A stretch of DNA of 64,000 nt from Cohnella faecalis. Its GTDB lineage: Bacteria > Bacillota > Bacilli > Paenibacillales > Paenibacillaceae. The notes beneath the pieces were generated by a model. The model was given only the letters and a program-made list of their open reading frames with translations. It had not been told where the DNA came from and did no database searches. Position 1 is the stretch's first letter. Each line of letters opens with the position of its first letter. Made by a program: the position numbers and the translations under genes. Shown one piece after another: positions 52,670 to 60,872 of this stretch. The stretch spans positions 248,001 through 312,000 of the forward strand of contig NZ_QXJM01000027.1 of NCBI RefSeq assembly GCF_003570905.1, given 5' to 3'.

Positions 52670-55498
52670 GTGGAAGGGAAAACGTGGCACCAAATCGACG
52701 TGACGGAGCTGGCGTCAAGGCTGGGCACCGATCCGAAAAACGGGCTGTCGGCGGAAGAGGCCGCGCAGCGGCTGCAACGGCACGGAGCGAACGAGCTGCA
52801 GGAAAGGAAGGGGGAGTCGCCCCTTAAGCTGCTGTTGAATCAATTCAAAGATTTTATGGTGCTTGTGCTCGTCGGTGCAACCGTCATTTCCGGCTTGCTG
52901 GGAGAAATGCTGGACGCGCTTACGATCATCGCGATCATTCTTATTAATGGAATCCTAGGCTTTTTTCAGGAATTCAGAGCCGAACGATCGCTTAGGGCGC
53001 TCAAGGAGCTGTCAGCCCCCTCCGCCAAAGTGGTGCGGGACGGGACGCTGCTGACCGTTCCGGCGAACAGCCTCGTTCCGGGCGACCTCGTTCACGTGGA
53101 AAGCGGGGATCGGGTTCCGGCGGATTTGCGATTCATTGAATGCAGCCAATGCTCGGTGGACGAGGCGGCGCTAACGGGCGAATCCGTTCCGGTCGTCAAA
53201 TCGTTCCAGCCGATTGCAGCAGAGGAGCTTCCTCTCGGCGACCGGAAAAACTGCGGTTATCTCGGCACGATGGTTACTCGAGGAACGGCGAAAGGCATCG
53301 TCACCGTAACCGGAATGTCCACCGAGATGGGAAAGATCGCAGACCTCATTCAGCAGACCGAGGAAGCGGAGACGCCGTTGCAGCGTAGGCTTGAGCAGTT
53401 GGGAAAAATATTGATCGTGGTCGCGCTGCTCCTGACCGTTCTAGTCGTTGCCGCAGGCGTGCTTCATGGGCAGCCGCTTTACGAAATGTTCCTGGCCGGC
53501 GTCAGCCTGGCGGTCGCGGCCATTCCGGAAGGGCTGCCGGCTATTGTTACCATTGCGCTCGCGCTGGGCGTCCAACGAATGATCAAGAGGCGAGCTATCG
53601 TTCGAAAGCTGCCGTCCGTCGAGACGCTGGGATGCGCCTCCGTCATATGCTCCGACAAGACGGGTACGCTAACGCAAAATAAAATGACGGTCACCCGGCT
53701 TTGGGTCGGAGGAGACCGGCGGATTGACGTAACGGGCGAAGGCTATGGCCCCGCGGGTTTGCTGCAGGAAGCGGGCAAGACGATCGATCCGAAAGGGGAC
53801 GCCGTCCTTCGCAGATTGACTCAGGTGGCGGCTTTGTGCAACAATGCCGAGCTTGCCCGCGAAGAACGGAGCGAAGAGCCGAAGCGGCGGAAGGCGGCCG
53901 GCAAAGCCGGCGAAGGAGAAGCGGACGAGCAATATGAATGGAAGGTAAAAGGAGATCCGACCGAGGGAGCGTTGCTCGTGCTCGCCACCAAGACCGGCTT
54001 GCCGCGTACTTCTCTCGACAAGCTTTACGATAGAGCGAAGGAATTTCCTTTCGATTCCGAGCGCAAGCGGATGTCCGTGCTGGTCGATCATCAAGGGGGC
54101 AGGCTGCTGTGCTCGAAGGGCGCCCCGGACTTGCTGGTGGAGCGCTGCGGATACGTGCTGTGGGGCGACCATGTGGTGCCGTTTACCGGGACGCTGAGGC
54201 AGAAGGTGCTGCAAGCGAACGAAGCGATGGCCAAGGACGCGCTTCGCGTTCTGGGGTTCGCCTACCGGGACGTGAAGCCTCACGAAACGTGCGAAACGGA
54301 GGAAACGGCGGAAAATGGGCTGATTTTCGTCGGGCTGGCCGGTATGATTGACCCTCCCCGCAAGGAAGTCGAGGAAGCGATCGTGAAATGCCGCCAGGCC
54401 GGTATCAAAACGGTTATGATTACCGGCGACCACGGGACGACAGCGGAAGCGATAGCCCGCAGTATCGGCATCATTCCCCGCGGCGGACGAGTCATTAGCG
54501 GGGCCGAGCTCAACCAGATGAACGATGCGGATTTGGATAAGGTAGCCGACGAAGTGAACGTCTATGCCCGCGTGTCTCCGGAGCACAAGCTGCGTATCGT
54601 CCAAGCTTTGCAGCGGCGCGGCCATGTCGTCGCGATGACCGGCGACGGAGTCAATGACGCTCCGGCCGTCAAAGCGGCCGATATCGGCATTTCGATGGGC
54701 ATTACCGGCACGGACGTAACGAAGGAAGCGTCGGCGCTCGTTCTCGCGGACGACAACTTCGCCAGCATCGTCGCGGCGGTCGAGGAAGGGCGCGGCATAT
54801 ACGAGAACATCCGCAAATTTATCCGTTACCTGCTCGCATCCAACGTAGGCGAGATTATGACGATGTTCCTGGCGATGATGATGGGACTGCCGCTGCCGCT
54901 CGTTCCGATCCAGATATTGTGGGTCAACCTCGTGACGGACGGTTTGCCGGCGATGGCGCTCGGCGTCGATCAGGCGGAAAGCGATTTGATGCGTCAAAAG
55001 CCGAGATCGGCCAAGGAAAATATTTTTGCTCGCCGCTTGGGCTGGAAAATTATTAGCCGAGGCATCCTTATAGGCGTCTGCACGCTCGCCGCGTTCATGC
55101 TGACGCTCGGAAGCGGGGCAAGCGACGCGGCAGCGCTCACCCACGCGCAAACCGTCGCCTTCGCGACGCTCGTCATGGCCCAGCTCATCCACGTGTTCGA
55201 TTGCCGCAGCTCCCGCTCCATTTTTCACCGCCGCTTTTTTGAGAACAAGTTTTTGGTGCTGGCCGTTCTGTCCTCGCTGCTCCTCATGCTGGCGGTGCTT
55301 TATCTGGAGCCGCTGCAGCCGGTGTTCAAGACGGTGCCGCTCTCCCTTCGCGATTGGGCGCTCGTACTTGTGGCTGCTGGAATCCCGACGTTCCTGATGG
55401 GTATCGGCAGCGTGCTCGGCACGTCCAAGCCGAAGCGCCGCTCGAACCGGATCGACTATCGAGGAACGGGAACGCAGCCCCGACCTTTCGCGCGTTGA
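52670..55498 (+). CDS. yloB: P-type Ca2+ ATPase (YloB type)
   Basis: 942 residues from GTG 52670 behind GGGAGGGAGAAG. Ten-helix P2A-type pump: TGESVPV, IPEGLPAIV in helix 4, phosphorylation site SDKTGTLT (about residue 328), KGAPD nucleotide-binding loop, TGDGVNDAPA hinge and a C-terminal helix block. Exports calcium from the cytosol. A charged stretch around residues 400-430 (ERSEEPKRRKAAGKAGEG) is a longer N-domain loop than usual. Confidence 0.95.
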   Translation: MEGKTWHQIDVTELASRLGTDPKNGLSAEEAAQRLQRHGANELQERKGESPLKLLLNQFKDFMVLVLVGATVISGLLGEMLDALTIIAIILINGILGFFQEFRAERSLRALKELSAPSAKVVRDGTLLTVPANSLVPGDLVHVESGDRVPADLRFIECSQCSVDEAALTGESVPVVKSFQPIAAEELPLGDRKNCGYLGTMVTRGTAKGIVTVTGMSTEMGKIADLIQQTEEAETPLQRRLEQLGKILIVVALLLTVLVVAAGVLHGQPLYEMFLAGVSLAVAAIPEGLPAIVTIALALGVQRMIKRRAIVRKLPSVETLGCASVICSDKTGTLTQNKMTVTRLWVGGDRRIDVTGEGYGPAGLLQEAGKTIDPKGDAVLRRLTQVAALCNNAELAREERSEEPKRRKAAGKAGEGEADEQYEWKVKGDPTEGALLVLATKTGLPRTSLDKLYDRAKEFPFDSERKRMSVLVDHQGGRLLCSKGAPDLLVERCGYVLWGDHVVPFTGTLRQKVLQANEAMAKDALRVLGFAYRDVKPHETCETEETAENGLIFVGLAGMIDPPRKEVEEAIVKCRQAGIKTVMITGDHGTTAEAIARSIGIIPRGGRVISGAELNQMNDADLDKVADEVNVYARVSPEHKLRIVQALQRRGHVVAMTGDGVNDAPAVKAADIGISMGITGTDVTKEASALVLADDNFASIVAAVEEGRGIYENIRKFIRYLLASNVGEIMTMFLAMMMGLPLPLVPIQILWVNLVTDGLPAMALGVDQAESDLMRQKPRSAKENIFARRLGWKIISRGILIGVCTLAAFMLTLGSGASDAAALTHAQTVAFATLVMAQLIHVFDCRSSRSIFHRRFFENKFLVLAVLSSLLLMLAVLYLEPLQPVFKTVPLSLRDWALVLVAAGIPTFLMGIGSVLGTSKPKRRSNRIDYRGTGTQPRPFAR

Positions 55499-55512
55499 GA
55501 ATGGATTGCCGC

Positions 55513-55566
55513 AAAAGCCGTTCGCGCTTAGGACCTGCACAGGTCTTGAGGCGGGCGGCTTTTTTG
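55513..55566 (+). terminator. yloB terminator
   Basis: AAAAGCCG...CGGCTTTTTT with a strong inner AGGACCT/AGGTCTT stem. Confidence 0.85.
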
Positions 55567-55624
55567 ATGCGATTCATAGTTGTTGGGCGGCAGCTGCGGC
55601 GGGGTCCCTTTTTCGAAATTTGTG

Positions 55625-55685
55625 CCATTATCCCTTCGGTTCAGGAGTACGCAAAACAGCCGTCTTCTGACCGAAGGGATAATGG
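55625..55685. repeat. long inverted repeat
   Basis: Left arm 55625-55644 (starting CCATTATCCCTTCGG) and right arm 55667-55685 (ending CCGAAGGGATAATGG) pair over 19 bases with one bulge around a 22-base loop. It is between yloB and tetR and has no T tail. Could be a REP-like element or a leader hairpin. Confidence 0.85.
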
Positions 55686-55812
55686 GACGTCGTCCGCGCC
55701 ACCGGGGTGTTGCACTTTCGACGAGCTGCGAACCGACGCATGGAATAAAAGACTTGATTCCGCCGCAAATATTGGAAAATAAAGGTTGAAGCCGCCTTTT
55801 TCTTTGATTAAA

Positions 55813-55843
55813 ATGACTATAGTCATAAAATGACCATGGTCAT
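55813..55843 (+). promoter_or_regulatory. tandem TetR operators
   Basis: Two palindromes, ATGACTATAGTCAT (55813-55826) and ATGACCATGGTCAT (55830-55843), centres 17 bp apart, 23 bases before the tetR start. The matching arms (ATGAC/GTCAT) indicate one protein bound twice. Confidence 0.8.
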
Positions 55844-55866
55844 TTTATTTGAGGAGGCGGACCGAC

Positions 55867-56475
55867 ATGCTGCGAGAAGCGCGAAAAAACGAGCTGAAGG
55901 AGAAGCTGTTCCGCACGGCCGTGGAGCTGTTCCGGGAAAAAGGCTACGAGAACGTAACCGTGGACGAAATTACGTCGGCGTGCGGAGTGGCGAAGGGAAC
56001 GTTTTTTAACCATTTTGCCAAAAAGGATCACGTCCTGCTTTACCTTGGCCGCTCGCAGGTGGAACGGATGGAAGAAATCGCAATAAAACTGCGCCAAATC
56101 AGCGATCCGAAGGAACGCGTCCGCTCGCTTTTTCGGAGCTTGCTGTCCCGTTACGAGAACGAAGGGCATTTGCTGCGCGTCGTCATGGCCGAGACGGTAA
56201 GGTCTGCGCTCCTGCTAAGCGAGGAAGAGAAGCTGGCGGGTGAGCTGCGCAAAGTCCTCGCGGAGCTGCTGGAGGAAGCGGCGGAGGACGGCCGTCTGAC
56301 GAAACGATTCGGCCTGCCTGTACTTGCATCGGCGCTATGCGCTCTTTATTTTCAAGCTATGATGATGACAGCGTCCGGCGATAAGGAAGCGCAGAAGCTG
56401 TTGGACGAACAGCTTGACGCCGTTTGGGACGGATTTGGCGGGGCCGAGCGTACAGATGGGGGGACGAGACCGTGA
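55867..56475 (+). CDS. TetR-family regulator
   Basis: 202 residues from ATG 55867 behind GAGGAGG. DNA-binding helix: AVELFREKGYENVTVDEITSACGVAKGTFFNHFAKKD, split-typical of the family. The ligand domain is non-specific. It is translationally coupled (GTGA) to the membrane protein that follows, which it probably controls, and the operators lie directly upstream. Confidence 0.93.
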   Translation: MLREARKNELKEKLFRTAVELFREKGYENVTVDEITSACGVAKGTFFNHFAKKDHVLLYLGRSQVERMEEIAIKLRQISDPKERVRSLFRSLLSRYENEGHLLRVVMAETVRSALLLSEEEKLAGELRKVLAELLEEAAEDGRLTKRFGLPVLASALCALYFQAMMMTASGDKEAQKLLDEQLDAVWDGFGGAERTDGGTRP

Positions 56476-56891
56476 AAGACGCGTCGTTGTGGGGCGGGGC
56501 AGCCATTCTATTTGCCGTTAGTATTCTTCATTTTTATTGGGCGTTCGGAGGAAGATGGGGAGGGAGAGCCGCCATTCCCGAGAAGGCGGCGGGAGAAGCG
56601 GTATTCGTTCCCCGTGCCCCGGAGACCGCGGCCGTCGCCGTTCTGGTCGCTTTTGTCGGTCTGTTGCTTCTTGCGCAGGGAGGGCTGCTGGATGCATACA
56701 CTCCGAACGGGTTCACTTATTGGAGCGCGGTTGTATGCGGCTCCGGTTTTGCGCTGCGGGCAATCGGAGAATTCAAATACGTCGGCTTTCTGAAAAGAGT
56801 AAAGGGAACGACGTTCGCGAAGCTGGATTCCTGGCTGTATAGTCCTCTGTGTGCGCTGCTGTCGGTCGTATTTTGGCTGGCAATCGGTTGA
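56472..56891 (+). CDS. DUF3995-type membrane protein
   Basis: 139 residues from GTG 56472, overlapping the tetR stop by four bases. Four hydrophobic segments; ILHFYWAFGGRWG near the start and FALRAIGEFKYVGFLKR later match DUF3995 (unknown function). In Bacillales such genes often follow a TetR regulator. Confidence 0.82.
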   Translation: MKDASLWGGAAILFAVSILHFYWAFGGRWGGRAAIPEKAAGEAVFVPRAPETAAVAVLVAFVGLLLLAQGGLLDAYTPNGFTYWSAVVCGSGFALRAIGEFKYVGFLKRVKGTTFAKLDSWLYSPLCALLSVVFWLAIG

Positions 56892-56918
56892 CAAGGGGTG
56901 GGCTTCTTGTTGTATAAT
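56888..56918 (+). promoter_or_regulatory. candidate purT promoter
   Basis: TTGACA (56888-56893) and TATAAT (56913-56918). The boxes are perfect but the spacer is 19 bases, longer than usual. The -35 overlaps the preceding stop codon. Confidence 0.55.
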
Positions 56919-56965
56919 GGTTGTTATGGAAATGGACATATGACAATCAGGGGGCTCATTCATTT

Positions 56966-58126
56966 ATGTACGCGACGAAAAAAATAATGCTGCTCGGATC
57001 GGGCGAATTGGGCAAGGAAGTTATTATCGAGGCGCAACGGCTCGGAATCGAGACGGTGGCGGTAGATCGCTACGAAGGAGCTCCCGCTATGCACGTGGCG
57101 GATCGCAGCTACGTCATCGATATGCTTGACCGGGCGGCCGTAAGAGAATTGGCGCTTCGGGAGAAGCCGGATTTGATCGTGCCGGAGATCGAGGCTATTG
57201 CGACGGCGGAGCTTCTGGCGCTGGAGGAAGAGGGCTTTCGCGTCATTCCGACGGCTCGCGCGGCGAGGCTGACGATGGACCGGGAAGGCATACGGAGGCT
57301 GGCGGCGGAAACGCTCGGTCTTCCGACGGCAAAGTTCCAGTTCGCGGACACGTTCGAGGAGTTCGGCGCCGCGGCGCGAGAGATCGGGTTTCCGTGCGTC
57401 GTGAAGCCTTTGATGAGCTCGTCCGGCAAAGGCCAGAGCGTCTGCCGGAACGAAGAAGGCTTGGAGCGCAGCTGGGCGATCGCGATGGAGGGCGGCCGCG
57501 TGCAGCAGGCGCGCGTTATCGTTGAGGAATTCATTACGTTCGAATCTGAAATTACGCTCTTGACCGTCCGTACGGAGAGCGGAACGCTGTTCTGCGAGCC
57601 GATTGGACATATCCAGCAGGACGGCGATTACATCGAGTCGTGGCAGCCTCATCCGATGAGCGAAGCGCAAATCGCCGAAGCGAAGCGGATCGCCGGCGTT
57701 ATTACGGATTCGCTCGGAGGCCTCGGACTGTTCGGCGTCGAGCTGTTCCTCGCCAAGGACAAAGTGTATTTCAGCGAAGTGTCGCCGCGTCCGCACGATA
57801 CGGGCCTTGTAACGCTGGTCAGCCAGAACTTGTCGGAGTTCGCTCTGCATGTTCGTGCCATTCTCGGTTTTCCGATTCCCGAAATCGTCGTCGTTTCCCC
57901 GGGAGCGAGCCGTCCGCTGAAAGCGGAGGCTGAGTTCGCGTCCTATCGCGTGGAAGGCGTAGGTGACGCGTTGTCCGTTCCGATGACGCAAGTACGGATA
58001 TTCGGCAAGCCTGTCACGAAGCCGGGGCGCCGCATGGCGGTGACGCTTTCTTCGGCGGATTCGGTAGAGGAAGCTCGGGCGCGCGCCAAGCAAGCGTTGG
58101 ACAAGCTGCGGATTATCGGCGAATAA
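56966..58126 (+). CDS. purT: formate-dependent GAR transformylase
   Basis: 386 residues from ATG 56966 after AGGGGGCTC. ATP-grasp enzyme that makes formyl-GAR from GAR, formate and ATP in purine synthesis. Motifs: [22 protein letters not shown] (split), [42 protein letters not shown] and [14 protein letters not shown]. Usual length. An alternative to PurN. Confidence 0.96.
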   Translation: MYATKKIMLLGSGELGKEVIIEAQRLGIETVAVDRYEGAPAMHVADRSYVIDMLDRAAVRELALREKPDLIVPEIEAIATAELLALEEEGFRVIPTARAARLTMDREGIRRLAAETLGLPTAKFQFADTFEEFGAAAREIGFPCVVKPLMSSSGKGQSVCRNEEGLERSWAIAMEGGRVQQARVIVEEFITFESEITLLTVRTESGTLFCEPIGHIQQDGDYIESWQPHPMSEAQIAEAKRIAGVITDSLGGLGLFGVELFLAKDKVYFSEVSPRPHDTGLVTLVSQNLSEFALHVRAILGFPIPEIVVVSPGASRPLKAEAEFASYRVEGVGDALSVPMTQVRIFGKPVTKPGRRMAVTLSSADSVEEARARAKQALDKLRIIGE

Positions 58127-58237
58127 GCGGAAAAGTGCAAACAAAAATGAAAATGCTGTATGCTCATCCTCCCGTTTGTACGGTATGATAAATTACCGGA
58201 TGAACGATACGGATTATGACCCTGGGAGGATTTGAAG

Positions 58238-59068
58238 ATGGAATTTACGAAAATGCACGGGCTGGGCAACGATTTTATCGTCGTGTACGGCGAAAGCGAG
58301 CTCCCTGCCGATGCCGCCGAGCTGGCCGTTCGATTGTGCAATCGATTTTTCGGAATCGGAGCGGACGGGCTCGTCTACATTTTGCCGACGGACCGGGCGG
58401 ATTTCAAGATGCGCATCATCAACTCCGACGGCTCGGAGGCGGAGCAGTGCGGCAACGCGATCCGCTGCGTGGCAAAGTACGTATACGACAATAAGCTGAC
58501 GGACAAAACGGAGCTTACGATCGAGACGATCGGCGCAGGCGTTCAGCCGTTGACGCTAGAGACGCAAGACGGCAAAGCCGTTCGCGTGACGGTCGACATG
58601 GGCGCGCCGATATTGAACGGCCTCGACGTGCCGACGACGATCGATGCGAATCCCGTCATCGGGCAATCCGTGACGGTCGACGGCCGCGAGTTCCGGTTCA
58701 CCGCCGTCTCGATGGGCAACCCTCACTGCGTCATCTACGTGGACGACGCCGTCGGCTTCGATTTGGCCGCTTGGGGCCCGAAGCTGGAGACGCATCCGTT
58801 GTTCCCGCGCAAAATCAACGTGGAATTCGCAAAAGTGAACAGCCGAGATCAAGTCGATATGCGGGTATGGGAACGCGGAGCGGGGCCTACGCTTGCTTGC
58901 GGCACGGGCGCTTGCGCGACTCTCGTCTCCTCGGTGTTGAACGGTTTGACCGATCGTAAAGCGACGATTTCGCTCGCGGGCGGAGACCTCTTCATCGAAT
59001 GGAGCGAGGAGAACAACCGCGTATACATGACCGGTCCGGCCGCCATTGTGTATACGGGTACGGTGTAA
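58238..59068 (+). CDS. dapF: diaminopimelate epimerase
   Basis: 276 residues from ATG 58238 behind GGGAGGA. Converts LL- to meso-diaminopimelate for lysine and peptidoglycan. The two catalytic Cys are in NSDGSEAEQCGNAIRC and GPTLACGTGACATL. The N-terminus FTKMHGLGNDFIVVYG and the segment MGNPHCVIYVDD complete the picture. An upstream TTG at 58232 sits too near the ribosome site. Confidence 0.96.
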   Translation: MEFTKMHGLGNDFIVVYGESELPADAAELAVRLCNRFFGIGADGLVYILPTDRADFKMRIINSDGSEAEQCGNAIRCVAKYVYDNKLTDKTELTIETIGAGVQPLTLETQDGKAVRVTVDMGAPILNGLDVPTTIDANPVIGQSVTVDGREFRFTAVSMGNPHCVIYVDDAVGFDLAAWGPKLETHPLFPRKINVEFAKVNSRDQVDMRVWERGAGPTLACGTGACATLVSSVLNGLTDRKATISLAGGDLFIEWSEENNRVYMTGPAAIVYTGTV

Positions 59069-59145
59069 CGGAGCTTTAACGGGACAAGCCAGGGGAACCT
59101 CTTCTGGCTTGTTTTACTTTACAAGAGAAAATCGACGTGGTACTC

Positions 59146-59169
59146 TTATTTCGATACATATGGAAATAA
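59146..59169 (+). promoter_or_regulatory. ArsR-type operator 1
   Basis: TTATTTC-N10-GAAATAA, 31 bases before the arsR start. Same half-sites and spacing as the operator before the MFS gene. Confidence 0.75.
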
Positions 59170-59199
59170 AGAAACGATTGCGCGGGGAGGAGTATAACG

Positions 59200-59481
59200 A
59201 TGGTTGAAGACATCGCCGACATCCAGCAAGCCGTCAAGGTGTATAAAGCGCTCGGGGAGCCGACAAGGCTGAAAATCGCCATGCTTCTGACCGAAGAACG
59301 GAATTTGTGCTGCTCCGATATCGCGGGTAAGCTGGAGTCGGTAGCCGGCTCGACGTTGTCCCATCACCTGAAGCAGCTGACCGAATGCGGCCTGCTCAAC
59401 CTTCGCAAGGACGGAACGTATATTTACTACAGCGTTAACCGCACTCTGGCGGAGAAATACGCGCCTTATTTGCTGGAGTAA
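59200..59481 (+). CDS. ArsR-family winged-helix regulator
   Basis: 93 residues from ATG 59200 behind GGGGAGGAG. VYKALGEPTRLKIAMLL, then LCCSDIAGKL and STLSHHLKQLTECGLLNLRKDGTYIYYSV form the ArsR fold. The CC pair in the ELCVCD-like position (NLCCSD) could bind metal or be redox-active. It precedes an MFS exporter and both are flanked by the same inverted repeat. Confidence 0.92.
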   Translation: MVEDIADIQQAVKVYKALGEPTRLKIAMLLTEERNLCCSDIAGKLESVAGSTLSHHLKQLTECGLLNLRKDGTYIYYSVNRTLAEKYAPYLLE

Positions 59482-59491
59482 TTTTTTTGCG

Positions 59492-59519
59492 TTATATTTC
59501 TATATATTTAGAAATATAA
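59492..59519 (+). promoter_or_regulatory. ArsR-type operator 2
   Basis: TTATATTTC-N10-GAAATATAA, a perfect 9-bp-arm palindrome in the 69-base gap between arsR and the MFS gene; same core as operator 1. Confidence 0.78.
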
Positions 59520-59550
59520 AAATAAAAGAGGCTGGAGAGGAGCTTGGACA

Positions 59551-60747
59551 ATGCCGGATTCGTGGAAAATATATTTGCTGGCCGTCGTCAGCTTTTTGGT
59601 CGGAACGTCGGAAAATATTATCGCGGGAATATTGGATATGGTCGCCGGAGACGTCGGGGTTTCCGTAGCCGCCGCGGGGCAGCTTATTACCGTCTTTTCG
59701 ATCGCTTATGCGTTCGGGACGCCGATTCTGATGGCGGTCACGGCTCGCATGGAACGACGGAAGTTGATGCTTGCCGCGCTGGGCGTGTTTTTCGTCGGAA
59801 ATTTGCTTGCCTTCGCAGCTTCCGGCTTCATTCCGCTCATGGGCTCGCGAATCGTGCTGGCGCTTGGCACGGGAGTGTTCGTCGTAGTCGCGCTGATGGT
59901 TACTTCCAAACTGGCGGCTCCCGGGAAGCAAGGGAGCGCGATCGCGACAGTCGTCATGGGCTTCAGCACGTCGCTCATCGTCGGAGTGCCGCTCGGCCGG
60001 GTTATCGCGGCCGCTTACGATTGGAAGCTTATCTTTGCCGGCATCGGGGCGCTCAGCCTGCTTGCCATGCTCGCCATTTATCGAACGATCCCGCGCGCGG
60101 AGGGCGAGGAGCCCGTACCGATTCGCCGCCAGCTCGAATTGCTGAAGCAGCCGAAAATCGCGATTGCGCTGTCGGTCACCTTTTTCTGGATCGCCGGTTA
60201 TTCCGTCGCTTACACGTATATATCGCCCTTTCTGCTAACCATTACGGGCCTTGACGAGAGAGGCGTGAGCATCGGGCTGTTCGCTTTTGGAATCGCCAGC
60301 CTGATCGGATCGAAGGTAGGCGGGTTCGGCACCGACAGATGGGGCATTCCCCGGACGCTCATCGGCGGCATGCTCGTTCATGCGCTGTCGCTGCTCCTGT
60401 TGTCGGCGTTTTCCCATTCGGCCGTCATCGTTTTTCCGCTGCTGATGCTGTGGGCTTTCTCGGCCTGGTCCTCCGGCCCGACCCAGCAATACAATCTGAT
60501 GACGATCGCTCCGGAAGCTTCCGGCATTATGCTGAGTCTGAATGCTTCCGTCCTGCAGCTGGCGATGGCGGCGGGAGCGGGAGTCGGAGGCGTAATCGTC
60601 AACGGCGTGTCGCTGTCGGCGATTACATGGCTGGGAGCGGCCGGCGTAGCCGTCGCTGCGACCGCAGCGGCCAAATCGTTTGGGCTGCTGCCGATCCGGT
60701 TCCGCAAGCTGAAGAAAGACGTTCTGGAAGCCAATGCAGAGGCATAA
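59551..60747 (+). CDS. MFS exporter (AraJ/YdhP type)
   Basis: 398 residues, twelve hydrophobic segments, start ATG 59551 after GGAGAGGAG. TYISPFLLTITGLDERGVS and IASLIGSKVGGFGTDRWG, with the GRVIAAAYDWK loop, match DHA1-group drug or arabinose-polymer exporters. Probably induced through the ArsR-type regulator upstream; substrate unknown. Confidence 0.92.
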   Translation: MPDSWKIYLLAVVSFLVGTSENIIAGILDMVAGDVGVSVAAAGQLITVFSIAYAFGTPILMAVTARMERRKLMLAALGVFFVGNLLAFAASGFIPLMGSRIVLALGTGVFVVVALMVTSKLAAPGKQGSAIATVVMGFSTSLIVGVPLGRVIAAAYDWKLIFAGIGALSLLAMLAIYRTIPRAEGEEPVPIRRQLELLKQPKIAIALSVTFFWIAGYSVAYTYISPFLLTITGLDERGVSIGLFAFGIASLIGSKVGGFGTDRWGIPRTLIGGMLVHALSLLLLSAFSHSAVIVFPLLMLWAFSAWSSGPTQQYNLMTIAPEASGIMLSLNASVLQLAMAAGAGVGGVIVNGVSLSAITWLGAAGVAVAATAAAKSFGLLPIRFRKLKKDVLEANAEA

Positions 60748-60777
60748 ACGACCGCGCTTATCAAAAAAATGGTACAG

Positions 60778-60804
60778 ACCCGACCGATTTGGTCGGGTTT
60801 TGCC
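60778..60804 (+). terminator. rho-independent terminator
   Basis: ACCCGACC-GATTT-GGTCGGGT with a TTTGCC tail after the MFS gene. Confidence 0.8.
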
Positions 60805-60872
60805 ATTTTCCAAGCGGAGAAATTGTGCTACATTTAGAATACTTTAACGGATGGAATGGATGGGGAACGGGT

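Noticed and set aside
53669..55540. 623-codon minus-strand frame opposite yloB
   Set aside because: Gln/Arg/His-rich, no motifs, no ribosome site; shadow of the ATPase.
56892..56965. Purine riboswitch before purT
   Set aside because: The gap is too short and lacks the conserved loop bases.
60748..60872. S-box (SAM) riboswitch before the yitJ-type gene
   Set aside because: The gap is only about 125 bases, mostly the MFS terminator; no S-box core was seen.
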